Made by a program: the position numbers and the translations under genes. The notes beneath the pieces are model-generated. The model was not told where the DNA came from. It ran no database searches and was given only the letters and a program-made list of their open reading frames with translations. Of a stretch of DNA of 64,000 bases, positions 8,595 through 19,544 are shown piece by piece. Every line of letters starts with the position of its first letter. The first letter of the stretch is position 1. Source of the stretch: an uncultured Dehalococcoidia bacterium (lineage in GTDB: Bacteria > Chloroflexota > Dehalococcoidia > Lucifugimonadales > UBA1127); contig OX638292.1 of assembly GCA_951812285.1 (NCBI GenBank), positions 802,774-866,773 of the forward strand. Reading direction: 5' to 3'.

Positions 8595-9854
8595 ATGCAA
8601 GCAACCTCGAGGGACTACGAGCCTCCTGCCAGGGTCGTACACACGGGCCTATTCGCCTCCTTCCACTACGCGGACTTCCGGCTGCTGTGGATTGGGCAAC
8701 TGGGCTGGTCGGGCGCGAACTGGATGGAGCAGGTCGCCCGCAACTGGCTGGTGTGGGAGCTGACGGGCTCGGGCGTCGCGCTGGGGCTGGTAAACCTCTT
8801 TCGCGCGCTGCCGCAGCTCCTGATGTCGCTGCCCGCCGGCGTGGCCGCGGACCGCTTCAACAAGAAGTACGTGCTGATGGCCTGTCAGTCGGTGACGATG
8901 ACCTGCTACGTGTGCATGCTGGGGCTGGTGATCGCCGGACTCATCCAGCTCTGGCACATCTACCTCTTCTCCTTCATCCTCGGCATTTCCATGGCGTTCA
9001 ACCAGCCCGCACGCAACGCCCTCATCCCCAACCTGGTGCCGGAGCACATCATGCTGAACGGCTTCGCGCTGAACCAGGTGGCGATGAACTTCATGCGCGT
9101 CGTGGCGCCGGGGATTGCCGGGTTGCTCATCGGCTGGTTCGCCGTGGCGGCTGCGTTTGTGGGGGCCGTCGTGCTGTTCGCGGTGGTGATCGTGGCGACC
9201 ATCATGATGAGGGCACCGGGGGCAAAGAGCGTTAGCCAGACGGAGAGCGCGGGAGGGCAGCTGCGAGAGGGCATCGCGTACGTGCTGGCGGACAAGAACA
9301 TCCTGGTCATCATGATCATCGCACTGGCGGTGTTCACCTTCGTCATGCCCTACAACACGCTGATGCCCATCATGGCGGACAACGTACTGGACATCGGCGC
9401 GCAGGGGTTCGGGTTGCTGCTGTCTGTCGCGGGCATCGGCGCGCTCATCGGTGGGCTCACCGTGGCGGCGTTCGGCGACGTGCGGCACAAGGGACTGCTG
9501 TACCTGGGGGCGTCGTTCGGGTACGCGATCTCGGTCTTCCTACTGGGCGTGTCGCCTAGCCTGGGGCTTGGGGTGCTGCTGCCGATGTTCGTCATGCTGT
9601 TCATTGGCGCGGGGCAGGCCATCTTCATGACGGCGGGCAATGTGGCGCTGATGGCGCACGCGCCGGAGGAGCTGCGGGGCCGGATCATCAGCGTGTACAA
9701 CCTGGACCGGGGGCTGATGCCGCTGGGCTCGGCGGGCGGCGGCGCGCTGTCGGACTGGCTGTCGGCGCCGATTGCGCTCATGCTCATGGGCGGAGCGGCA
9801 TCGGCGATGATCGCGGTCGTTGGGGCGCTGTCCGGGCGGATCCGGCGGCTGTAG
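8595..9854 (+). CDS. MFS transporter (exporter-like, MFS_3 type), copy 1
   Basis: Major facilitator superfamily protein with about 12 hydrophobic segments; 419 aa from the ATG at 8595. The FHYADFRLLWIGQLGWSG opening and the ADRFNKKYVLM loop between helices 2 and 3 are typical of EntS-like exporters. The frame is open upstream to 8478, but that stretch is Pro/Arg/Ala-rich and unlike a membrane start. A paralogue follows at 10580-11920 with the same opening pattern; the two are separated by a repeat-rich intergenic region rather than being a simple operon. The exported compound is unknown. Confidence 0.85.
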   Translation: MQATSRDYEPPARVVHTGLFASFHYADFRLLWIGQLGWSGANWMEQVARNWLVWELTGSGVALGLVNLFRALPQLLMSLPAGVAADRFNKKYVLMACQSVTMTCYVCMLGLVIAGLIQLWHIYLFSFILGISMAFNQPARNALIPNLVPEHIMLNGFALNQVAMNFMRVVAPGIAGLLIGWFAVAAAFVGAVVLFAVVIVATIMMRAPGAKSVSQTESAGGQLREGIAYVLADKNILVIMIIALAVFTFVMPYNTLMPIMADNVLDIGAQGFGLLLSVAGIGALIGGLTVAAFGDVRHKGLLYLGASFGYAISVFLLGVSPSLGLGVLLPMFVMLFIGAGQAIFMTAGNVALMAHAPEELRGRIISVYNLDRGLMPLGSAGGGALSDWLSAPIALMLMGGAASAMIAVVGALSGRIRRL

Positions 9855-10180
9855 CGTCGGGGCCGGGCGGCGCAGGACGGGCGCCCGGTGGCCTCCATTC
9901 GATTCGATTCGAGTCGTGCCTTTTGCTTTTCTGCGGGACGAGCCTCCTACAAAACCGGGCATTTCAGATACGACTCGTTTGAACAGGGTTTGCCCCATTC
10001 AGGCGTGTTACGACCGCTTTCGAGGCCAATACGGGCTCACTTTTGCGCATTTTTTTTGCTCCTTCTTTTGGGCTGGTGGCGACTGCTGCGAGGGGGGATT
10101 CGGCGGCGGTGGATCGAATGTATCGCTGTGGGCGGCTCTGGCGACAGGGGCTGATGTCAGGGTATGGGGGTGATGGGGCG
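9855..10180. other. Intergenic stretch without identifiable gene
   Basis: Between the first MFS stop and the palindrome cluster. It contains a poly-T tract (near 10049-10056) and mixed composition unlike the coding flanks. I see no credible frame, RNA gene or terminator hairpin with matching arms. Open frames here lack a ribosome site and have no recognisable protein. Confidence 0.5.
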
Positions 10181-10500
10181 CAGGAGGTTGGGCGCGCGCA
10201 TGTGGCCGGTGGAGGGGTTGCCCCGCCCCTGGATACCGGCTTTCGCCGGTATGGAGGATGGGGGAGGTTGGTCGGGGCTGATTTGGGTGGTGGAAGGCGG
10301 GCCCCGCCCCTGGATACCGGCTTTCGGCGGTATGGGGGTTGGGGGTGGTTGGTCGGGGCTGATGTGGTTGGTGGAGGGCGGGCCCCTCTCCTCCGCTCCT
10401 CTGGATTCCTGCCTTCGCAGGAATGACGAGAAGGGAGGCGGGAATGACAGGGGGAGGCAGGAATGACGAAGGGGAGGCAGGAATGACGAGGGGGAGGGGC
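10181..10500. repeat. REP-like palindrome cluster with tandem half-element expansion
   Basis: Three palindromes sit in similar flanks: ATACCGGC-TTTC-GCCGGTAT at 10233-10252, a copy with one arm mismatch at 10314-10333, and ATTCCTGC-CTTC-GCAGGAAT at 10405-10424. The right half of the last (GAATGACGA plus a G-rich spacer and GGCAG) is then repeated about four times at a 19-21 base period from 10421 to 10498. The same families recur at 22641-24140. No transposase gene is nearby. Confidence 0.8.
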
Positions 10501-10579
10501 CGGCTTGGCGCGGCGTTTTTGCCGCTTTGGTTGGGCGTAGTATGATGGGTTGACGCGTTTGCCGCAGGAGGGGGGCCGA

Positions 10580-11920
10580 GTGGCATCGTCCCGGCGCGGA
10601 GACTCACCAGAGCCGACGCCCCCCGAATCGGCGGGCGCGGCGACTGCTTTGGAGCGCCGGGAGCGGATGCTGCGACGCCGCGGGCGCCTTCGCTACGGCA
10701 CCTTTGCCTCCTTCCAGTACCGCAATTTCCGCTTTCTCTGGCTTGGGCAGATTTCGCAGGCGCTGGCCCTGTGGATGGAGCAGATCGCCCGGCCGCTGCT
10801 GGTGCTGTCGACGCTCGTGGGCGGCGACGCGCGGGACCTGGGGCTGGTCTTCGCGGCGAGGACGGTCCCGCAGCTTGCGGCAGGCTTGTTTGCCGGGGTC
10901 ATCGCGGACTGGTACGACAGACGCAGCGTGCTCCTGGTGGCCAAAACGGGCTCTGCATTGGCGAACTTCTCCCTTGCCTTCCTGATTCTCTCGGGCCAAA
11001 TCGAGCTGTGGCACATCTACGTGCAGGCGTTTGTCAAAGGCATGTTCAACGCGATGGACCAGCCCGCGCGGCAGTCGATGATTCCCAGCATCGTGCCGCC
11101 GCGGCACCTCACCAACGCTGTCGCGCTCAACAGCGCGTCCATGAACACCATGCGCATCGTCGGCGCGAGCGTGGCGGGCCTCATGGTCGCGTTCGTGGGA
11201 TTCGGGATGACGTTCCTTGTGGCGGCCATCGTATTCCTTGGTGCCGTGGTCTTCACCTACATGCTGGATGTGCCCACGCACGTGAGGTCCGGGAAGCGCA
11301 ACGTAGGCAACGCGTTTTCGAGCTTCCGCGAGGGGATCAAGTTCGGGTGGGCCACGCCATCGATACGGTGGGTCATCATTCTGGCGCTGGTCTACTTCAT
11401 GTTCGGCATGTCGTACATGCAGGTGTTCGCGCCGCTCTTTGCGAAGGACGTGCTCGAGATAGGCGAGCGCGGATTCGGGTTCATGATGTCGCTGACGGGA
11501 CTGGGCGGCGTCATTGGGGGGCTGACGCTGGCGTCGCTGAACCCTCGGCGGCACCGCGGCCTTGCAATTATGGGAGTGATGGCGACGTTCGGGACCATGC
11601 TGATCCTCTTTTCGCTGAGCACGTTCACGGGCATCGTGGCGCTATCGCTGGGGATGGTCGTTCTCATCGGCATGTTCCAGACGCCGTTCAACTCGCTGAC
11701 CAACTCGCTGCTGCTGGACTCGGCGCCCGTCGACATGCGGGGGCGGGTGATGGCGCTCATCAGCCTCGACCGCTCGGTGATCACGATCGGGGCGACGCTG
11801 GCGGGGTTCACGGCGCACGCGCTGGGGGTGCAGTTCGCGCAGCTCATCTTCGCGGGCGTGGTGCTGGCCGGGGTGTTCGTGGCGCTGACGCTGGTGCCGG
11901 CATTCCGACGAATCCAGTAA
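10580..11920 (+). CDS. MFS transporter (exporter-like, MFS_3 type), copy 2
   Basis: 446-aa MFS protein paralogous to the gene at 8595-9854, sharing the FASFQYRNFRFLWLGQ opening and the ADWYDRRSVLLV helix 2-3 loop. I place the start at the GTG at 10580, 4 bases after GGAGGGGG, rather than at the TTG ten codons upstream. A long hydrophilic N-terminal tail of about 45 residues precedes the first helix. The substrate is unknown; side-by-side paralogues suggest related but distinct export roles or a heteromeric arrangement. Confidence 0.85.
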   Translation: MASSRRGDSPEPTPPESAGAATALERRERMLRRRGRLRYGTFASFQYRNFRFLWLGQISQALALWMEQIARPLLVLSTLVGGDARDLGLVFAARTVPQLAAGLFAGVIADWYDRRSVLLVAKTGSALANFSLAFLILSGQIELWHIYVQAFVKGMFNAMDQPARQSMIPSIVPPRHLTNAVALNSASMNTMRIVGASVAGLMVAFVGFGMTFLVAAIVFLGAVVFTYMLDVPTHVRSGKRNVGNAFSSFREGIKFGWATPSIRWVIILALVYFMFGMSYMQVFAPLFAKDVLEIGERGFGFMMSLTGLGGVIGGLTLASLNPRRHRGLAIMGVMATFGTMLILFSLSTFTGIVALSLGMVVLIGMFQTPFNSLTNSLLLDSAPVDMRGRVMALISLDRSVITIGATLAGFTAHALGVQFAQLIFAGVVLAGVFVALTLVPAFRRIQ

Positions 11921-11981
11921 CCAAATCCGATGCCGGGACGTTTTCATGTATAGAGAGAACGGTCAAGGAAAGGAGGGTCAC

Positions 11982-12156
11982 ATGCGAAACCTCACTGAAG
12001 GCCCAACTCACCGGACCAGGTTCTTCCTGGCGCTCGGTCGGAAGGACGCGCACCTCCTGAACCCGGAGGACGTCGGGGCCGACCACAAGTGCAAGGAGAC
12101 CGAGAACGCCATCCAGAAACCCTGCGGATCATGCGAGAGGCGCTGCCGTACACTTA
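11982..12156 (+). CDS. Small Cys-rich protein, probably frameshifted at its 3' end
   Basis: AGGAGGG lies 4 bases before an ATG at 11982, and the next 55 or so codons have the strong G/C third-position bias of real genes here. The product would carry Cys residues in a KPCGSCERRC motif that could bind a metal. In the ATG frame no stop occurs before the intrinsic terminator at 12179-12210, so the mRNA would end without a stop codon. A TAG in another frame at about 12154-12156 lies just before the terminator, so a single-base indel near 12140-12156 is the simplest reading. The family is not recognised. Confidence 0.4.
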
Positions 12157-12178
12157 GGGCGCGCTGGACAGGGAACGA

Positions 12179-12210
12179 GACCCGGCCGCAAAGCCGGGTC
12201 TTTTCTTTTT
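12179..12210 (+). terminator. Strong intrinsic terminator
   Basis: 8-bp perfect stem GACCCGGC / GCCGGGTC (12179-12186 and 12193-12200) with a CGCAAA loop, followed by TTTTCTTTTT. It closes the small gene at 11982. Confidence 0.92.
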
Positions 12211-12340
12211 GCTTGGGGAGCGTAACGGGCGATAGCACTTACTTGGCTGCGACCGGCTGCCGCCCGTATATGTGGAAGGAGATGCGCCAAGTTGGGAAGA
12301 GTCGCTAGGGAGAAGCTGCTTCAATTGTGTCAGTTATTGG

Positions 12341-12369
12341 TTGACTCGATGAATCACAGTTGTTATAGT
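12341..12369 (+). promoter_or_regulatory. Sigma-70-type promoter
   Basis: TTGACT (12341-12346), a 17-base spacer and TATAGT (12364-12369), about 24 bases before the GTG at 12393. It is well placed to drive the small membrane-protein gene. Confidence 0.7.
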
Positions 12370-12392
12370 TGCGATGAGGAACTATTGCAGAC

Positions 12393-12719
12393 GTGGACTT
12401 TTCGCAATCATATTGGCACTTGGCGGTCTTCGCAGTATTGTTCCTTGCAGGGCTGGCCCTGGTCATATGGCAGGCGGCGGAGGGGGCATCAAGTTTTGCC
12501 CTTGCCGGCAATGTCATTCAGGCGATGGATGCGGTCGTGGTGGTCTCGGCCGCTGTAGCGATTCTTAGTGTGGACGGTACGAAGATGTTTGCCGAGTCTT
12601 TCCTCGCAAAGCGATACCAGGATGGGCGCAGAGACATGCTGAAGGATCTGGTCAAGCTGCAACTCATCACTGAGGAACAGCGCAGGGAGCTTGAAGAGCA
12701 GAGGAAGTTGCCGACGTAA
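12393..12719 (+). CDS. Small membrane protein with C-terminal coiled-coil tail
   Basis: 108-aa protein beginning at a GTG after GAGGAA and a good promoter. The first 60 residues hold two hydrophobic segments (LAVFAVLFLAGLALVIW and VVVVSAAVAIL); the remainder is a charged, helix-forming tail ending in Glu/Arg repeats. Third-position GC bias is weaker than in neighbouring genes. Its tail (from KMFAESFLAKR onward) is duplicated in the next short frame at 12732-12935. The family is not recognised; a membrane-anchored small protein is all that can be said. Confidence 0.6.
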   Translation: MDFSQSYWHLAVFAVLFLAGLALVIWQAAEGASSFALAGNVIQAMDAVVVVSAAVAILSVDGTKMFAESFLAKRYQDGRRDMLKDLVKLQLITEEQRRELEEQRKLPT

Positions 12720-12731
12720 CGTCAAACGAAG

Positions 12732-12935
12732 GTGATTGCGGCGTGCAGAGTGGACGGTGCGAAGATGTTTGCCGAGTCCTACTTGGAGAAGCGATTCCGG
12801 GACGGGTTTAGGGACGGGTTTAAGGATGGGCTTAAGGAAGGCCACAAGATACTCCTAAGAGACCTGGTCAAGCTGCAAATCATCACCGAAGAACAGTTGG
12901 AAGAGTTGGAAGAATTAAGGAAAGAGCACAAATGA
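12732..12935 (+). pseudogene. Partial tandem duplicate of the preceding gene's tail
   Basis: 67-codon frame whose product repeats the C-terminal half of the 12393-12719 protein: KMFAESYLEKRF corresponds to KMFAESFLAKRY, and DLVKLQIITEEQ to DLVKLQLITEEQ. The membrane half is missing. Between the shared blocks it has gained a run of four tetrapeptides of the form [R/K]-[D/E]-G-[F/L/H], encoded by imperfect 12-base direct repeats around 12800-12840. No convincing ribosome site precedes the GTG. It may be a decayed duplicate or a small soluble paralogue translated by coupling. Confidence 0.5.
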
Positions 12936-12980
12936 GGTGAAGGCTCTTTAGCCACACTCGCCATGCCCGGAGACAGTGTA

Positions 12981-13019
12981 GGGCCCCGCTGGATTGGTTG
13001 ATGCCTGCGGGGCCCTTTT
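12981..13019 (+). terminator. Intrinsic terminator
   Basis: 9-bp stem GGGCCCCGC / GCGGGGCCC (12981-12989 and 13007-13015) with a 17-base loop, followed by TTTTCTCTT. It ends the small duplicated-gene unit ahead of the convergent uvrA. Confidence 0.85.
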
Positions 13020-13049
13020 CTCTTGGCGTTCTGGAGGCGGTGGGAGCGG

Positions 13050-16067
<3,018 letters not shown>

Positions 16068-16235
16068 AGAGCCCTTTGTCCTCCGGCAGCCGCCGACCTG
16101 GCAGATGAGTCTTTGCCCCTTGCATTGTAGCACTGTGGGGCTTCAGAAGGCGGGCCGGGACGTCGTGGATGCGCCGGGTTTGGGCGACGATGGGCGGCGT
16201 ACTTTCGACCGCAACCGCACGGGGCGCGTGTCCTG

Positions 16236-16241
16236 TATAAT
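16236..16241 (+). promoter_or_regulatory. Consensus -10 box upstream of the first uspA gene
   Basis: A perfect TATAAT preceded by TG lies 39 bases before the uspA start at 16280. No clear -35 is present at 17-base spacing, so this may be an activator-dependent or TG-assisted promoter. Confidence 0.45.
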
Positions 16242-16279
16242 TGCGCTGTTTCAACGCATATGTGATGGGAGGGCCCCTC

Positions 16280-17209
16280 ATGTTCAAGCGAATCCTGACT
16301 CCCCTGGACGGCTCCACGCTCTCCGAGGGCATCCTTCCGTACGTGCGAGCGCTGGCGCCTGCCTTCGGCGCGAGGGTGGACCTGCTGAGGTCGTACCAGG
16401 ACCTGGCGTATGAGCTGGCGCCCTCGGATGAAATCGACAGCGCGTCGGTCGTTGCGGCGCTGGAGCCGATCGCGGAGCGGCTGCACCACCAGGCGGAGAA
16501 CTACCTCGACCGGGTGGCGGCCTCTCTGGAACCGCTCGGGGTGCCAACGTACCAGTTGATACGGTCCGGGCCGGCTGCGGACATCATCGTCGGCGAGGCG
16601 GCGGAGGTGGACGACACGCTGGTGGCGATGTCGACGCACGGGCGCACGGGGCTTGGGCGGTGGATCATGGGCAGCGTGACGGACCGGGTGCTGCACACGG
16701 CGCTGGCGCCGCTGCTGGTGGTGCACCCGGAGCGCGGGGCGCCGTCCGTGGACAGCGTGGCCGAGATCCGGACACTCATCGTGCCGCTGGACGGGTCGGA
16801 CCTGGCGGAGACGGTGCTGCCGGTGGCAGTAGAGGCCGCCAAGGCGACAGGGGCGGGCGTCGTGCTTACGCAGACGATAGGCGTACCCTCGGGTTACTAC
16901 CCGGACGAGGACAGCGGCGGAGTCGTCGGCGTCAGCATCGTCGGCCACCTGGAGGACCAAGCGGAGAAGTACCTGGGAGAGCGCGCGGACGAGCTACGCC
17001 GGCTCGGCGCGGGGAATGTGCGCACGCGCGTGACACGCGGGACGCCGGCGGTGGAGATCGAGGAGCTGGCGCGGGCGACGCCGGACAGCATGATCATCGC
17101 GTGCACGCACGGGCGGACCGGCGTGGGGCGGACGGTGCTCGGCAGTGTGACGGACCGGCTGGCGAGGCACTCGGGGCACCCGGCGCTCATCGTGCGGGCG
17201 CCCAACTAG
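16280..17209 (+). CDS. Universal stress protein, tandem UspA domains (copy 1)
   Basis: 309-aa protein made of two UspA folds. Each half carries the ATP-binding G-x2-G-x9-G-(S/T) pattern: [17 protein letters not shown] in the first and [17 protein letters not shown] in the second. The start ATG at 16280 follows GGGAGGG. It is followed 228 bases later by a paralogue of the same length and opening sequence ([12 protein letters not shown]). Such double-Usp proteins are usually cytoplasmic ATP-binding stress factors; the exact role is unknown. Confidence 0.93.
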   Translation: MFKRILTPLDGSTLSEGILPYVRALAPAFGARVDLLRSYQDLAYELAPSDEIDSASVVAALEPIAERLHHQAENYLDRVAASLEPLGVPTYQLIRSGPAADIIVGEAAEVDDTLVAMSTHGRTGLGRWIMGSVTDRVLHTALAPLLVVHPERGAPSVDSVAEIRTLIVPLDGSDLAETVLPVAVEAAKATGAGVVLTQTIGVPSGYYPDEDSGGVVGVSIVGHLEDQAEKYLGERADELRRLGAGNVRTRVTRGTPAVEIEELARATPDSMIIACTHGRTGVGRTVLGSVTDRLARHSGHPALIVRAPN

Positions 17210-17436
17210 CGCCGAAGCCCACGGGTCTCAACCTGCAATACCCCTAGACAACAGCGTTCCGCGACGCTATAAATCCCATTGTCCGAGAAAGACATGCTTG
17301 TAATGGCGGCATGCCCTTACGTTTCGGACTCCTTGAAACTGGTGGGAAGGCAGACCACAAAGGGACCAAACTCGGGCGCCGATTGGAGGCGTCTTTTCTC
17401 TTGCGAGATTGAAGAATTGGGTTGGGGAGGAGTTGG

Positions 17437-18366
17437 ATGTTCAAGCGAATATTGACGCCGCTGGACGGCTCGCAGCTTTCCGAGGGCATCCTGCCGTTTG
17501 TTCGCGCGCTGGCTCCGGCGCTTGGGGCGCGCGTTGACCTGCTGCAGATGCACACCGAGGCGACGTACGAACTGGAACAGCTGCCGGACTCCGAGCAGGC
17601 GTCGATAACGGCGGCGCTTGAGCCCCTGAACGTGCGGCTACAAAACCAGTCTGAGGCGTATCTCTCGCGGATCGCGGAGAGCTTGGCGCGACTGGGCGTC
17701 GAGGCGCGGATACTGGTGCGGTACGGGAATCCGGCCACGCAGATTGTGGCGGAGGCCGAGAAGGATGACGACACGCTCATCACCATGTCGACGCGGGGTC
17801 GCACGGGCATCGGCCGGTGGGTTATGGGTAGCGTGACCGACCGAGTGCTGCACACCACGTTGACGCCGATGCTGGTGGTGCATCCCGACCGGGAGACGCC
17901 CGCCGTAAACAGCGTAGCCGGCATTACGACGCTCATCGTGCCGCTGGACGGGTCCGACCTTGCCGAGACGGTGCTGCCCATAGCGGGAGAGATTGGGGCG
18001 GCGACCGGGGCCAGGGTGCATCTCTTCCGCGTGCTGGACGAACCCGGGCGATCGTCCCTGAACGTCTCAGAACTGGCGGCAACTGGCGTCAGCGAGGCCA
18101 CGCGGGAGGAAGCGGAAGCGGCGGAATACCTGGGCGAGAAGGCGGACGCGCTGCGAGAGGCCGGCGTGGCGGAGGTCCGCACGACGGTGACGCGAGGCAG
18201 GCCGGCAGATGAGATCCAGGAGATTGCAAGGACCACGCCGGACAGCATGATCGTGGCGTGCACGCACGGCCGCAGCGGCGTGGGGAGAGCGGTGATGGGG
18301 AGCGTGACGGACCGGCTGGTGCGTCATGCCGGTGACCCGGCGCTGATCATTCGAGCGCGGCACTAG
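17437..18366 (+). CDS. Universal stress protein, tandem UspA domains (copy 2)
   Basis: 309-aa paralogue of the preceding gene with the same two-domain plan and ATP-loop motifs (RGRTGIGRWVMGSVTDR and HGRSGVGRAVMGSVTDR). GGGGAGG precedes the ATG at 17437. The 17210-17436 gap holds a potential hairpin (arms GTCCGA and TCGGAC, near 17281-17327) and a weak T-rich hairpin near 17378-17403, so the two copies may be transcribed separately. Confidence 0.93.
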   Translation: MFKRILTPLDGSQLSEGILPFVRALAPALGARVDLLQMHTEATYELEQLPDSEQASITAALEPLNVRLQNQSEAYLSRIAESLARLGVEARILVRYGNPATQIVAEAEKDDDTLITMSTRGRTGIGRWVMGSVTDRVLHTTLTPMLVVHPDRETPAVNSVAGITTLIVPLDGSDLAETVLPIAGEIGAATGARVHLFRVLDEPGRSSLNVSELAATGVSEATREEAEAAEYLGEKADALREAGVAEVRTTVTRGRPADEIQEIARTTPDSMIVACTHGRSGVGRAVMGSVTDRLVRHAGDPALIIRARH

Positions 18367-18388
18367 GGGCGGGCTAGAGCGGTCACCG

Positions 18389-18407
18389 CCCGACCCATTC
18401 GGTCGGG
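18389..18407. terminator. Hairpin between convergent uspA and selD
   Basis: 7-bp stem CCCGACC / GGTCGGG with a CATTC loop, centred between the convergent stop codons at 18366 and 18415. There is no clear T-run on either side, so termination is plausible but not certain. Confidence 0.5.
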
Positions 18408-18414
18408 GGCTGAC

Positions 18415-19458
18415 CTAGGCGGTCACCTCGATGTAGGTGTCGCGGGACTTGACGATCTCGCCTATGCGGTAGCCGTTGGAGCCGTGGGCGCGGAGGGAGT
18501 CGATCAGGCCGGCCTCGCGTCCGCGGGGCACGGACATGAGCAGCCCACCGGAGGTCTGGGCATCGCAGAGCAGGAGCTTCCCCGCCTCAGAGATTGCCTC
18601 GTCCCAATGGGCCACGCCGTTCATTGAATCCAGATTTCTCCTCGTGCCGCCGGGCACGATGTTCTGCTCCAACAGGTCCCACGTTCCGTTCAGGACGGGG
18701 ACCGCGCCAAACGAGATCTTTGCCGCGACGCCGCTGGCGGCGGCCATGCTTCGCAGGTGGCCCATGAGACCAAAGCCGGTGATGTCCGTGCAGGCGTTGA
18801 CGCCGGCCGGTTTCATCGACAACGCGGCGCCCTCGTTGAGCTTGGCCATGACCTCGATGGCGTTGTCCAAGACCTCGGCGGGGGCGACGCCTGCCTTCCC
18901 AGCGGTGGTGATGATGCCGGTGCCGATGGGCTTGGAGAGGACCAGCACGTCACCGGGGCGGGCATTGGCGTTGGAAATGTGGTCGTAGGGACGGACCACA
19001 CCGGTGACGGCAAGGCCGTACTTGGGCTCGGCATCGTCCATGGTGTGGCCGCCAGCGATGAGGGCGTTGGCCTCCTCGGTCTTGTCGTAGCCACCCCTGA
19101 GCACCTCGGTGAGGATGCTCTTGTCCAGCGATGCGGGGAAGCAAACGATGTTGAGGGCGATGACGGGCATGCCGCCCATGGCGTAGACGTCCGAGAGGGA
19201 GTTGGCGGCGGCGATGGCGCCGTATGCGTAGGGGTCATCCACGATGGGCGGGAAGAAATCAACGGTCTGGATGATGGCGAGGTCCTCGGTAATTCTGTAC
19301 ACAGCGGCATCGTCCCCTGTATCCGGACCGACGAGAAGATCGCGGTCCGTCATTCGGGGCAATTGACTCAGGACTTGGCCCAGATCCTCCGGGCTGAACT
19401 TAGCAGCTCAGCCGGCGCAATGGGCAAGTTCAGTCAGTCTGACTTCACTGTTTGCCAT
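18415..19458 (-). CDS. selD: Selenide, water dikinase SelD with selenocysteine at position 17
   Basis: Makes selenophosphate from selenide and ATP. A normal reading would start after codon 34, but the frame extends upstream through one in-frame TGA (19408-19410) to an ATG at 19458 preceded by GGGAGGG. The full product is 347 aa, the same as E. coli SelD, and the TGA is codon 17, exactly where E. coli has its catalytic Cys17; the essential Lys20 follows (AG-U-AAK). The upstream stretch VRLTELAH matches the family N-terminus. Downstream of the TGA, GCCCGG-AGGAT-CTGGGC can fold into a bacterial SECIS-like hairpin with a GG in the loop. ATP-binding GPDTGDDAAV is present. The selA, selB and selC genes are not in this window. 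Confidence 0.93.
19364..19407 (-). promoter_or_regulatory. Candidate bacterial SECIS element in selD
   Basis: In the bases right after the UGA, the sequence GCCCGG-AGGAT-CTGGGC forms a 6-bp stem (one G-U pair) with a loop containing GG about 20 bases past the UGA, close to the spacing in E. coli fdhF. This is where SelB would bind. Confidence 0.55.
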
Positions 19459-19544
19459 ACCCTCCCTCGCGTCCCGCAGGGCACATTGTGAGGCGTCTTG
19501 CCCCGCAGGACTCGCCGCATTATATCAGTATTACAGCTGTGCTG

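Noticed and set aside
18415..19362. SelD as a truncated protein beginning at 19362
   Set aside because: That start is a TTG inside the conserved region and leaves out the catalytic residue and Lys20. The frame continues upstream through the UGA to a proper start.
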